Source: Pipra filicauda (taxonomy: Eukaryota > Chordata > Aves > Passeriformes > Pipridae). From it: a DNA stretch of 64,000 bases. Each line of letters opens with the position of its first letter. Position 1 is the first letter of the stretch. The stretch lies in contig NW_024104295.1 of assembly GCF_003945595.2 (NCBI RefSeq), positions 248,001-312,000 of the forward strand. The letters are read 5' to 3'. Shown piece after piece: positions 25,001 through 36,950 of the stretch. The notes beneath the pieces are model-generated. The model saw nothing but the letters and a program-made list of their open reading frames with translations. It did no database searches and was not told the origin of the DNA. Both the position numbers and the translations under genes were made by a program.

Positions 25001-28000
25001 AGGTGTGGATTAATTACTCATCATTTGTGGGAATGAAATGGAATAACCTGAAATTTGCTTGAGACGGCCCCTCCTGTGAAGGACAGAGTTCAGTTCCTTC
25101 CCCTCTTTTGTCTTAGGAATAGAAATATTTCACTGTAATTTCACTGATTTTGAGAATCACATGTCATTAAAATGTTCTTACTGTGTGGAAATTTCAGCCT
25201 TTTGAGACAACCAGCATCTTACACATATCACACATGCCACGATGATACTGCAGTTTTAGTTTCAGAGGCCAACATGGCACACTCCCTCCAGTGTCCCATT
25301 TGTACTCTTTGAAACATTGCTCCTTTTTTGCACTTTCAGAGGCTTTCATGCATCCCTCCCTTGCAAAGGGCCAAACTTGGACACCTCATTCTCTAAATAT
25401 GGCTATTAAATTAAAAAAGTGCTAATGGCTAAACAAGGTACAATCCAAGATTACTAAATTAATGAGAACATATCGTCCACTTTTTGCAATATAGGAACCT
25501 GCTGCAGTGCTGCCTACAAACATGTCAAAAGAAAAGATGCTCAAAAAACCTGAGAACCATACTGGTACATAACTAATCAGAATCTGCCTTAGCCACAACA
25601 AAGCAAAGTAGCTTTTTCATGTGTTATTTTAAAGAAACGGTAAAAAGAACCACAAAGACCCCCATCACACACACAATAATATTATGCTTTACCTTTTCTG
25701 AGGATTTGCAAAAAACTCACCAGGGAATGGTTCAGTATTACCTGTCATACCCATAATGTGTATATTACTATTGAAAGGGCAGCTCACAGAGCAGATACTC
25801 AGACACGCAATGGCACCAAGGAGTTATTCATATGCTGTGTTTTTCCCTTCATATTATCCTGTACACTGGTCTCCAGCACTCAAATCATACTTCATCCTTT
25901 TGTTCTGCTCAGGTTTGACCCCAGTTTTTAAATGGAAAAATATATTAAGCGAGTCATAATCATAATGCTCCCTCTGGTTCCATTAGCTTTGGAAGAACTG
26001 CGTTTCATACATTATACGTGACCAAATTAAAAGGCACAAGTTTTTTGTGTGCAATTCCTGGCTTACAGCGGCTGGGTATAATTATTTCTTCTAGGGTATT
26101 GCATTATACTGTAATTTGCACAATGGCCCAAACACCTTCCAGTGCACCAGCAGAATCAAAAACTCCACCACTTTACACTCAAGTGCAGTGCTGCTGCTCT
26201 GCTTGTTTCAGCATGGGTGGACAATTAGATAAATAAAGTGGAATTAACCCCCTCATCCCCAAATGAGGGGTTGTACTAATAAATAAAAAGAAACATTGAA
26301 GCTGGAATATGAACCTATTGATCTCATTTCATCAGAAGTCGCCAACATAATATTAAGTAACATATGAAGTAATTATTTTTGAGTGTACAACTTGAAATGT
26401 TGAAGAGGTTCTACATTACATTTTCGTACTGAAATTCATGCAGCTGTTTCCCCTGCAGTCTTTGAAGCAGAAATCATCCTTTCTGTTCCTCTGTACATGT
26501 AAAATTAGGTACCATTGAGTCACAGCTGTCTCGGTCGACAGAAAACATTTTTATTGTGACAAAAAGTACCCTCATATGAAGCATTTTAGTAATGTCACTG
26601 TTTCAGCTGTCAGCTGACATTCAGCTTGACATTTACAAGGTGACTTCAATGACATTTCTGTAATTTGACTAACTAATGACCCTGAATAATCAAGTGATGA
26701 CAGCTAAGATCAAACCCAAGCATCTGAACCACATCTTCAACTTACATTTATGTCACAAATTGCTATGAAATTTTGATAATTCTAAATATTTTTGTGGTCT
26801 GTTTAAATCTTTGTTGAATAATGAATATCACAAAAGCAAAAAATAGAAAAAAAAAATTCTTATCAAATCATTGTAGAATTTGTGCACCTGGGCTTGCCAT
26901 TTACTTCTTACAGAATGGGGTATCTTATTCTTCACATCACAGACATTTTTTAATAGTTTATAATAAAGCCCAATAGTTTTTCTGCGCTCAGATTAAATTG
27001 TACTTTCTTGAGATTAGATTATTTCAGTGAATTGTGATTTTCAAGAGATTGGTTGAAATGGAAAAGGTAATTATTGTGAAATTGTACCAAAGAAAGATAC
27101 CAAAAAAGTAAGTTTAACTTTTTTCTTTGACTTGTCAAACCAATTGTTTAAGCTCTCCTTTCATGCATTTTTGAAGCAATTTCAGAGTTTCCTATTATAT
27201 TCAGAAAATTATGTCAATTATTCTGCATTAGTACTTTCATTAGATATAGAAAGTAAATGCTCAGGAAAGCATATAATACTTTATATTTCACTTACTGAAA
27301 TACATAATTTCATTTATATTTTCCGTTAATGTTCTGAGTTCATCTAGTACTTACTCTGCAAGTATTATTTTAAGGACGTCGGGACCTGCAAAATTAAAGC
27401 ATGTCATTGCAATGAGTTGTTGTCACTCATTCTTCCTCTTGTTAATAGCATGGCTAACATCAACATTGCGAGACATTACAGCTATTCTCTTAAATACTTT
27501 TATTCAGATATAGCTATTTTCTTTTTTCCTTTGGAAGTGTTGGAATCTAAATATATCCCTCACTATTATAATCTTTGAAAGAAATGCAGTTCTTCTTAAT
27601 AAGTCAAAGAAACCTGTTATTTCTTCATTTGGTCCCTCAAGCTTCTTTTCCCTTCCCTTCCTTCTCTAAAAGCTTTGCTTTTGTGCCTAGAAGCATTTTT
27701 TTTTTTTTTTTTCACTCAGAAGGTTTCTTCATCTGAACTAGTCATCTGGACTCCTTTCTAAGCACTGAAGATCCAGTGATTGCATCCTATAGCAGGACAG
27801 GTGGACTATGTCTGGAAAGTTTCTGTTTCCTCTCAGTGGAATATGAAAGGAGGTTAGGATGACTTGGTCTGACAGAAACCTTTTGCTGTTGCCATGCAAA
27901 GCTAGAGATGAAGCTCTCTCAAAGCCCTACCTGTATATCAGCTACAAAAGAGCCACTGGAAACTGGCAGCTCTGGCTATGAAGAAAGATCAGCCTGCTTA

Positions 28001-30077
28001 ACAAAACCAAACCAAAACAACACATGAGGAAAGATTTGTTTCTGATAAGGCAACCTAAAAAGAGTAACGCTATTGGGCATCTGGCATTTGTTTCCTATTA
28101 CAGGGAACAGTAAGGACGGGTCAACGCTACAACCAAGAGAAATTAATTTCCTCACAGGAAGTGTACTGGCTGTTTTTTTAATTACTTCTGTTTCAAATGC
28201 TTCCATTTTATGACTTTGAAAATATGCACTTTATTTTTATACTCCAGTGGATGATCATGTGTCTATCTGGACTGGCAAATAGAGTGTTATCTAGAGTATT
28301 TTTTCGAGGGGGGAAAAAACCCCAAACCTCACAGTATTTTGGAAAACTCAAAGTTTAATTGGTATTTGGGTTCATATTGTCATTCTGTGGAATAGTCTAT
28401 ATAGGGACAGAGCTTTTAGGGCATCACCTCCAACCCAATTTGCATGATTGTAGTGGAATGCAGCTGCTTTTACGTAGCCACTCTCATTCTTCTTGTACCT
28501 AAGTCTTTCTCACAAGAGCAGTAGTTGCCTCAACTAAGCGGATATAACCTGAGAAGAGACTCAGAAGTCCTCATGACTTGGAATGTTGTTTATAGGGCTG
28601 AGTGGGGATTTTCTGAATATACTGATTTGCCATGAAATATTCATTTAATAAAGGAAAAAACATTTGCATGCACATTTGTACCATATTTGTAATGGTTTAG
28701 ACTACCAGTCTCCCACTTGCTTTTTAGTTGTTTCGTTGGGTTTTTTTGGTTCATCCTTTCCTATTCCACTGTGCTTTTCTGGCTCATTATCTTTGTCCAC
28801 TGATGGGATACATGCCTGGGAAACCATGTGATCACAGGGCAAGCTTCCTGTCATCCTACAAGTTCCCTAGTAAAACACTCTCAGCTCTCAGTACTTCTTT
28901 GCCCAGAATTCCATGTATTTTGTTATTTATTGGGTGTTAATGGATTTCACATAGGACAGGATCAACTTCAAGTTCAGCCTCACCTCTTTGAAAATGTAGC
29001 TCATCATAAAGAAAGTTGGGCTTTGTCCCTGTGTCACCGGGTTGCAAAGATGCTCTTGTGAAGTTTTGGCAATTTTGGGAGCTGTCAAACATGTGAGTAG
29101 CCTAGGAAAAGTGGAATTTGCACATTTTTTAGTTTCAAAATGCAAATTTCTCTACTGAGCATGAGTGATCTATGATTTTACAAGAATTTACAAATCTTAC
29201 AAGAAGGAAAAATTGGTTGCCTGAATATTTTTTTCTATGTAAGATGGACATTTTTAGCTCAAATTGCTGGGGATGTGCAAAGCTACAAGTAACTGAGGGA
29301 CAAAAATCTATAATGGAAAGTATCAGCTGACCCTGACAAATGTGCTGCTCTCTGCCCTGCCTCACAGTCATCTGCCGACCTATAGGGCACAACACAATGA
29401 ATTAGGTATTTGAAATGCTGTTTACCCGTTTGCTATAGACAAAATCAACATTGTACCACCTTACTAGGAGGGCATATTACCCTGCTTCCTTCTCTTAACA
29501 CAGTAAGCTGGACTTTCTCCTGCCCCTCCCTGTGATCTCTGCTCTTTTGCCCTAGTCACTCAAAGCTCGGGAGTGATGCAAGTCCCTTTCGGTGGGGACT
29601 TAAGGCTCTTGCCCCAAGCCCATCTTTTAGCTTGTGAAGTGAGAGGCACACTCGAGTCTTAGATCTGGTCATAGCAGTTTTGCATCCTGGCCACTTCAGT
29701 TGGTATTTCATGGATGAGAGGCTACACCTAACTCTGTATTCCTACAAAGTACCATTTGCTGAGGCTGGGGCTAATAAGAAATTAGTCTTGACATCAAGGA
29801 ACTTCAGCAGATCCAGCAACCCTCATCTGCATCAGGAGACTATTTGTGTACTGCCAGCACAGGCCATTTATGAGAAACGTAGACACAGAAAGGGAAAGCT
29901 GGTGTTTATGCTGATGTCATGAAGCAGCATAATATATTAATCTGGAAAAAATATCACAGCTAAAAACTGATACATTTTCAGGACAGGGATGTGTGTGTGT
30001 GTGTGAGTTTCAATAATGGTTTTGAACACAAATTTTGCAACTCTATTCTCCCGGCTTTTTGAAGGTTTTTTTCTAGC
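19066..30077. other. Long intergenic stretch, nothing recognised
   Basis: About 11 kb of AT-rich unique sequence between two CR1 copies. I found no exon with matched splice sites, no RNA gene and no confident transposable element. Small features are a T-run at about 27697-27714, an imperfect 10-bp hairpin at 26246-26272, and a GT microsatellite at about 29990-30005. All open frames are under 110 codons and resemble nothing known. Long unique DNA between developmental or ciliary genes may hold enhancers, but none can be named from sequence alone. Confidence 0.6.
29990..30005. repeat. GT dinucleotide microsatellite
   Basis: About eight uninterrupted GT units. Confidence 0.9.
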
Positions 30078-30588
30078 ATGTGCAGTTTGAGGCACCACAA
30101 TATAAAAATGACATTAAGCTGTTAGAGAGTGTCCAAAGGAGGGCCATGAGGATGGTGAAGGGTCTGGAGGGGAAGCCTCATGAGGAGTGGCTGAGGTCAC
30201 TTGGTTTATTCAGCCTGGAGGAAAGGAGACTGAGGGCAGACCTCATTGCAGTCTACAACTTCATCAGGAGGAGAAGAGGAGGGGCAGGTGCTGATTTCTT
30301 CACTCTTGTGACCAGTGACAGACTCGAGGAAATGACATGAAGCTGAGTCAGGGGAGGTTTAGGTTGGGTATCAGGAAAAAGTTTTTCATGCAGGGGGTGG
30401 TTGGATACTGGAACAGGCTCCTCAGGGAAGTGGTCACAGCACCAAGCCTGTCTGAGTTCAAGAAGTGTTTGTACAATACTCTCAGGCACATGGTGTGATT
30501 TTTGGGGTGTCCTGTGGAGGGCCAAGAGTTGGACTTGATGATCCTGATGGGTCCTTTCTAACTCAGCATACTCCATGATTCTATGTTT
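30078..30588 (+). mobile_element. CR1 LINE 3' fragment
   Basis: Plus-strand CR1 3' end. The frame at 30080-30340 encodes LLESVQRRAMRMVKGLEGKPHEEWLR-type sequence followed by LGLFSLEERRLRADLIAVYN, the conserved C-terminal part of CR1 ORF2. The 3' untranslated part follows, with the block GTTGGACTTGATGATCCTGA and the terminal octamer repeats ending near CCATGATTCTATG at about 30586. It is 5'-truncated, as most CR1 copies are. Confidence 0.95.
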
Positions 30589-31390
30589 CCATGTCTCACA
30601 GCCCTGCAATATCTCAATAAATCTTTCTGTAAAGCCTTATAATTTCAACAAGGTCTGTTTCCACAAGTATACCCCATATTACTCCTTATTGCAACCTGCA
30701 TATCAAAGCCATGTAGCTAACAGAATACCATACACTCTTTTAGCCTTCCTCCCATACACAAAATTGCATGTCAAGAAGCAACAATTTAAAGACACAATGG
30801 ATGTTTGTCTACTTCTACAGAAGCCTGTACTAGCTAGTAAACTGAAATCTTTCAACTACATTAATATCTCTGATAGTCTTCAGGATTTATGTTTATTACA
30901 ATGGGAAATAAAAATATATTAAATTACTACCAGTGTGAAACACTGTTTGCAGTCCATGGTCTGATAATATTTTATTTGGTTAAAAAAACCCCAAAAACCA
31001 CATCAAAGACTAAGCCAAATCCACCCAATAGCTCAGTGGGTCTCCACTTCAAACTTACAATTGGTAGTGTTTTACTGAGGGAGAATATGGCCTACGCCTT
31101 TAATTTTGTTTGATATTAGCAGTTAGCTAATATAATATTCCATATGAAAGGATTTCACTTACATTAAGAAAAATATGTTGAGTAAAGAGAAAGAGAAATG
31201 GTTTTGCAAGTAAGTTAGCAGAAGTTGAGAAAAATATGAAGCTGAACATTTGTTCCTCATATTTGGACAGTGATGTCTTACTACATTTATGAATAATTTC
31301 TTACAGTTTTTTATCACTTTCTGCCCCAGAAGCTAAATTAGTTTTACAACTATTAATTGAATTGTCTAACTTCACTACACACTGGGAGAT
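30589..31390. other. Intergenic DNA, nothing recognised
   Basis: AT-rich unique sequence between a CR1 and a MIR-like remnant. Frames at 30575-30922 and 30889-31113 show no domain. Confidence 0.6.
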
Positions 31391-31540
31391 AGAAAGGATT
31401 ATTAACTCCACTTTACAGATAAGGAAACTGAGACAGGGAGAGGAAACGATTAGCTGGAGGTCACACAGGGAATCAGAGACAGATAAATCCCAGATCTCCA
31501 TCCAATGCATTAAGCGCTGAACATTGCTACTTCTCCACAC
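31391..31540 (+). mobile_element. MIR-like CORE-SINE remnant
   Basis: The sequence follows the mammalian/amniote MIR consensus as I know it: ATTAACTCCACTTTACAGAT then AAGGAAACTGAGACAGGGAG, a GGTCACACAGGG block, a CCCAGATCTCCA block, and a decayed tail. MIR is very old and thinly spread in birds, so the degree of decay fits. It does not carry a clear tRNA head. Confidence 0.8.
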
Positions 31541-34500
31541 AAACAGCCAGCAGAAATGAGACACATTGCAAAGAGAAACAATTAAAGCAACATTTCATCA
31601 AAGATAAAAGCTTCTGAAATTCATCCTATGCTGGTGATACCAACCATTGTTCTCTTTTGTCTCTGTCACATTGTTTTAAGTGCAGATTAACCCTCCTTCC
31701 TTGTTTCCTGCACCATTAGGCCAGCATGTGCAGCACATGCACTCACATCTCTCCTGTAGCCCTCCTGCAAACATCTGCCCTACCTACATACTGCACACTG
31801 CTTTGTGCTTCCATTGTAGCGAGTACAAAAGCTGATCGTTCCTTAGCACTCGCAGTACATGAAGCACGTCTGCCTCTTCAAAAAGACCAGTCTATATACA
31901 GATGTAGGATACTTTTTCTATTAATAAGTTAATGGACAAGTTCAAAAGTAAGTTGTGTAATGTTTAACTCGGAAAGGATGGGGAGGGAGGTGTAAGAAAT
32001 AAATAAATAACAATATACCTTATACTTCTGAGATTTTCTCAGCCAGACCTCACTCGCTCTGGGTGTCTAGGAGAGCTCTGGCATACTCACCTTGCACAGC
32101 ACTTTACAATTTCAGCTATCACCACTCTGAATAAGGTACTTGATTAAACTAATTAAAGTAGTGTTTATTAGCTGACAGCCATTAATAAGAGAGCTGGTTT
32201 AACGCTTGCCACAGTGTATCAATCAACAGATTAGAATTTTCTTTGTTTTAATTTAGGCCTACATGTCTTTGTTATAATTACCTTAGTACTTAGATCTAAT
32301 ACTGAAATTCTGTAAATCAACACATATGTTGCCATTAATTTCCACAGGAAAATCACCAGGATCTCTATGAAAAACATTTTATAAAGCACTGTATGTGAGC
32401 AAATCAAGTCGCTATAAGATCACAATTTTGAAGCAACTTTAGTTTCTGGCTTTAGGACTTCCCTGTGTTCTCCTGTCTCCACTTAATACTTGTACACAAA
32501 TTATTTGCTGCATTTCTAACAGAGTGAATGAGGTCTCATGACTTTAGTTTAATGGGGCAGATCCATGCTACAGAAGAAAACAGAATTATTACATAGTAAA
32601 CATTAGGGCAAGTGTGTAGATTCATATAAAACAACTCCAAAGGCTTCAAGAGGTAGCATTAACATTCAACAAATCTTATTTAAACTACAATATTGTTAAA
32701 AACCATTTTTAACTTTTGCTGTGTAAGTTGGTAAAATACAGACTTTCTAAACAGCAGCATGGATCAAAAATCAATGTATTTTTAAAATACTTCTTAATGA
32801 GTGCTAATTCAGTGTGGAACTAGCCTTCAGAATTTTTCAAAGTTAAATAAGAATATGTGTGTCTGATTGGTTTCAGTGGAATCACTGGGAATATGATCCA
32901 AGGAAGGATTTTACTAGTACTTGAAGATTAAAGCTTAAAAAAATAATCTGGAAATCAAGAAAATTCAATTACATAAAATAAGAACAACTTACTAATCATT
33001 ACTGACATTACAATGGTTGTCTCTTTCTATTGCTTTTTGTAATTATACATAGTTTTCTACTGGATAGTTCTGATGTCTCTTACAAGGCCGAGACCATGAA
33101 CATATTGCAATTTACCTATGGCATTCCTCAGCTAAAAAGTATAATGCATTAAATTTTAATAGTTGGTCTAGATACATAAAACAGGTTTTATTTTGTTTGT
33201 GAGGCAAATACTCCTCTTATTTGCTTATAATTTTTTGGGGGCCAGTTACATTTTGTTGGAACAAAGTATAATGTGTAAAGAATGATAGATGAATACTTGA
33301 AAAACAGCCAAAGTGAGTTTTGTTTATAATAAGACTTTTTCAGGGTATCTAAGAAAGAGAATTTGTAATTAAGGACTTTTGTCTTCTTAATAACAACTAT
33401 AATAGCCCTTCTTAAACTCAAAGCCACTTGTTTAGACTGTAGGCCAGCTGTAGGCCATTAAACACCTGTGACCTTCTCCTAGGAGCAGTCGAAGATCTTT
33501 GAAATGGAATCTTTACCTAATGGCAACTGTTTAGTAAAAGAAAAACAACCCCAAAGCAAAAAAACAACAATAACAACAAAAGCAACCAAACAAACAGCCC
33601 CAAAAATTCCATATCGAATCCCAAAACTCTGCAGTGAAGCACTGGCCCCCTTCCAGGGGTCACTGCCCTTGTTCTTCCAGGATAGAACAGGGCCGGGGGA
33701 CGACTGGCTCGGAAGCCCAGGAAGTTCCTCCACCAGTGTTACTCTACAGAGCGAAAATTTGGATGGTGTACGATCTCATTAAATGCCTAGGGCTGTGCAA
33801 AGGCACTGGATTATCACATCTACACACAGATTAATTTTCAAACCCATGTCCAGAAATCCTTCTCATCTTCATCTCCCAGGTCCCAGTGCAGAGGCTTGGT
33901 CTGTTTCAGCTCCATTCTAGATGCCAAGAAGAACTGAATGTTCTGCCACAAAATCCAGGCTACAACTGCATCTATATTAGTGTTGTGTTTTGAGGCAATG
34001 CAAATCTTGACTGTCCTCATTTACTGCACACTGGTGCAGTCTACAGAACAGTGTTTACACTAACTGGGCTTCCTTTCAGGGACATCTAACCTGATGGTGG
34101 TGCTCCATACGGCCACCAATTGCACTTCAGCCCCTACAGGGGACACGTGAGCCCATAACAGTGCTTGCTGCTTCAGAGTCCATCGACATTGCATCTTGTC
34201 AGTTCTGACACAGGAGTGCGTTTGGAGCAGATCTCCTGGCTGTCCCACTTACTCTTTGATTCGCGCTTCAGAGGGGTCTCAGAGATTCTACACTGGATTC
34301 CTTGTAGGTGAAACTAAATTAGCAAATGTACCTCGGGATTTTCTCCTAGGGCACTGCAGCTACTAATGGAGATTCAGTGCATAAGACCAGATGAGATCTA
34401 ATTTGAAACACCCCGCTGAAACACGGAGAATGTGGTCCTCAGCACCAGCTGCTTCACTCTGCAGGCCTGCTTTTCTTGCAGCACATTACGTGCTAGCTTA

Positions 34501-36410
34501 AACACAGCCTCAGATAGTCTCAGACTGCATGTGTGGTGACGATGATTGTGGTATTTCAGGGGACCAACTGCTCCAAAGTAACACTCCTGAACTGCACATA
34601 ATGTAGATGTACAGGCCTCGTGATGTTCACTTCATTAACTGTTACTTTTGTTGCACCAAATTACTTGATAATGTGGACATAGCAGAGTGCTCTTTGCCAT
34701 TAGACAGGAGTCATGCCAACCAGAGGACATATTTTAGACCTATGAAAAAATATATGCAGTTTTATCACAATTTTTACACGCGAATACTTACATTTATCTC
34801 TCTGTTGCTTTAACTCTATGGCATTACTGACAGTAAGGACACAAGTAGGGAGAAGTGGGACACCTGCCACCATGGAATGGGTTGAGAAGGACTGTTGGTT
34901 TTTATAGCTCTGTTTAGTTAAGATTAAAATTCCATCACACAGCTTTTACTGATGGTTTATTTAAATCCTGCAAATGCAGTTTTATTTTATTAATGTATCA
35001 GATTAAATTGTGTGGGGTTTTTTTTTATCTCTGTATATCATCTAGCATTAAAAGTAGAGTAACTGAAATATAAATAAATACATAAGTGAACTCAAATCCA
35101 CCATAATTCTGCTGGTCTGATTCTGATTTCATGCTAGCATTAATCAGAACTAAAACAACTGAAAAAAAAATCAGAGCCATATACTTCCAGACTTAGTACT
35201 AGTGCACCTCATAGTATCAGAAGGTCATCCTCTAGCAGCACAGCAACCTCTGATATTGCAGATTGCAAATACTAAACTAAAGAGAAAATCATGATGGAGC
35301 CTAAAATTAGTCTGATACAAAGCCCAAGGGACATCCTCTATGGTCCTTGCTAAAAGGGAACAAGAAAGACTTGACCAAGTTTATTGGTCAGAATTTAAAA
35401 AGTGGAAATGAAGGTTTCCACATACCTCTGACTTCTGCCTTGTGATTTCAATCTGCAATAGAATCACCCTACAAAAGAAAATAAATTATGACAGGACTAC
35501 AGACACAGACCAAGGCTGCTTTAGATTAAGTTCTCTGTATACATCATGGATCTGTACCATCTGTTTTGTATTGAAAAAGAATAATATTTTACGGCACGTT
35601 TATTACAATATACCAAGAAACTTAAGAGCTCTCATACTCCTTTAAAATATATATTGAAATTAAAGACAAAGTCCAGCAGTGGAAACTGAGGGTCCTCAGC
35701 ATCTTTCAAGAGACATTCAACAATTTCATGAGAGCACTGTAAATGGAAAACAAACCTAATATATGATTCTTGCCTGCATCCTGTAAAAATAAACACCATT
35801 ACTTATACTCTGCTACTCACATACTTTACATGCATGTCCTGTAAGTTACCAAGAATAAACTTCAGTCATAATATTTACTGATAAATTTCTGTTATACAAT
35901 TTTATGGAGAACTTTATAAAAACAAAGTATTTATTTTTGTTTCTTTTTAGTCATGGATGGACTTATTGAATTTTCATATACTAGATTTCAGATAAACTGG
36001 ATTTATAATACATACAGCTTTTTATTTATGCACTGTATATGAAATTCACTTTTCCTATTGGACTTGTATAACTTTTCTCTTATTATTCAGATTTCACAAT
36101 GTCCTTGCATTGTATGCCTCAGTGAATTCACTAATTTTGGATTTTGTTAGCAAAAAAAAATAATTGATGAATAGCCATATATTATCTGTGAGCACTGCAG
36201 TTACAGTTTCCTTTATACAATTTAGGCTACTTACCCATGCTAAGAGAACTCTCAGTTGTCTGTTTAAATGAGTTATCCAACATTATGGTAGATATAAAAG
36301 GGCTCTAATGGGATCTGAATTTTTTTAATGGTTCTCAGAAAGTAGAGTTACAAAGACCACCTCTCTGCAGATTCCCTGTTTTCTGGCTCTGAGTGTCAGT
36401 GCAGCAGCAG
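31541..36410. other. Intergenic DNA, nothing recognised
   Basis: Mostly AT-rich unique sequence. A somewhat more GC-rich part around 33640-34450 has no recognisable exon. Frames such as 33479-33733 (minus) and 33504-33782 (plus) overlap each other on opposite strands and show no known family. Confidence 0.6.
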
Positions 36411-36950
36411 GGCTAATGCCATCACAGGCTGCACTAGCAGCAGCACAGTCTGGCTGACAGAAGGGAGTGGTCGCTTCTATTTGACACCCACGTCCAATTT
36501 TGGCAACTCAAGTACAAGAATGACACAGGCATACTGGACCAACTCCTGCAGGCAGACCCCAGGATGTTTAAGGGACCAGAAACACAACATAATAGAAGCT
36601 GAGGTGTCTGAGTTTGTTCAGTCTGGAGAAGAGATAACTGAGTGGGAATCCAGTTTCCACTTTGACTAGGCTTACAGAAAAGATGAAGCCAGACTCTTCT
36701 CTGAGCTGCACAAGGAAAAGACAGGTTACAATGAAAGAATTTCTGAGTGGATTGAGAAAGAAATTCCTTTTGGAGAGTACTTAAGGACAGGAACAGGTTG
36801 TCCAGAAAGGGCCAGGATCCATCCTTGAAGATACTCAGAATTCAGCAGGACTACAAAGTGCAACTTGAAAGCCAATCCTGCTTTGAGCAAGGGGTTGTAC
36901 TTGCTGACCTCCAACAGTCCTTTCCAACTGGACTCTAAGCCTCTGTGCAT
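36411..36950 (+). mobile_element. Old CR1 LINE 3' fragment, strongly decayed
   Basis: On the plus strand, scattered CR1 blocks appear in the right order: GGCTAATGCCATCACAGGCT at the start, a CCAATTTTGGCAACTCAAGT block (the 'vehicle' TGTCCAGTTTTGGG region), GTTCAGTCTGGAGAAGAGAT, AGCCAGACTCTTCTCTGAGC, and a 3' end with CAGTCCTTTCCAACTGG. All frames are broken. The copy looks older than the one at 30078-30588. Confidence 0.75.
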
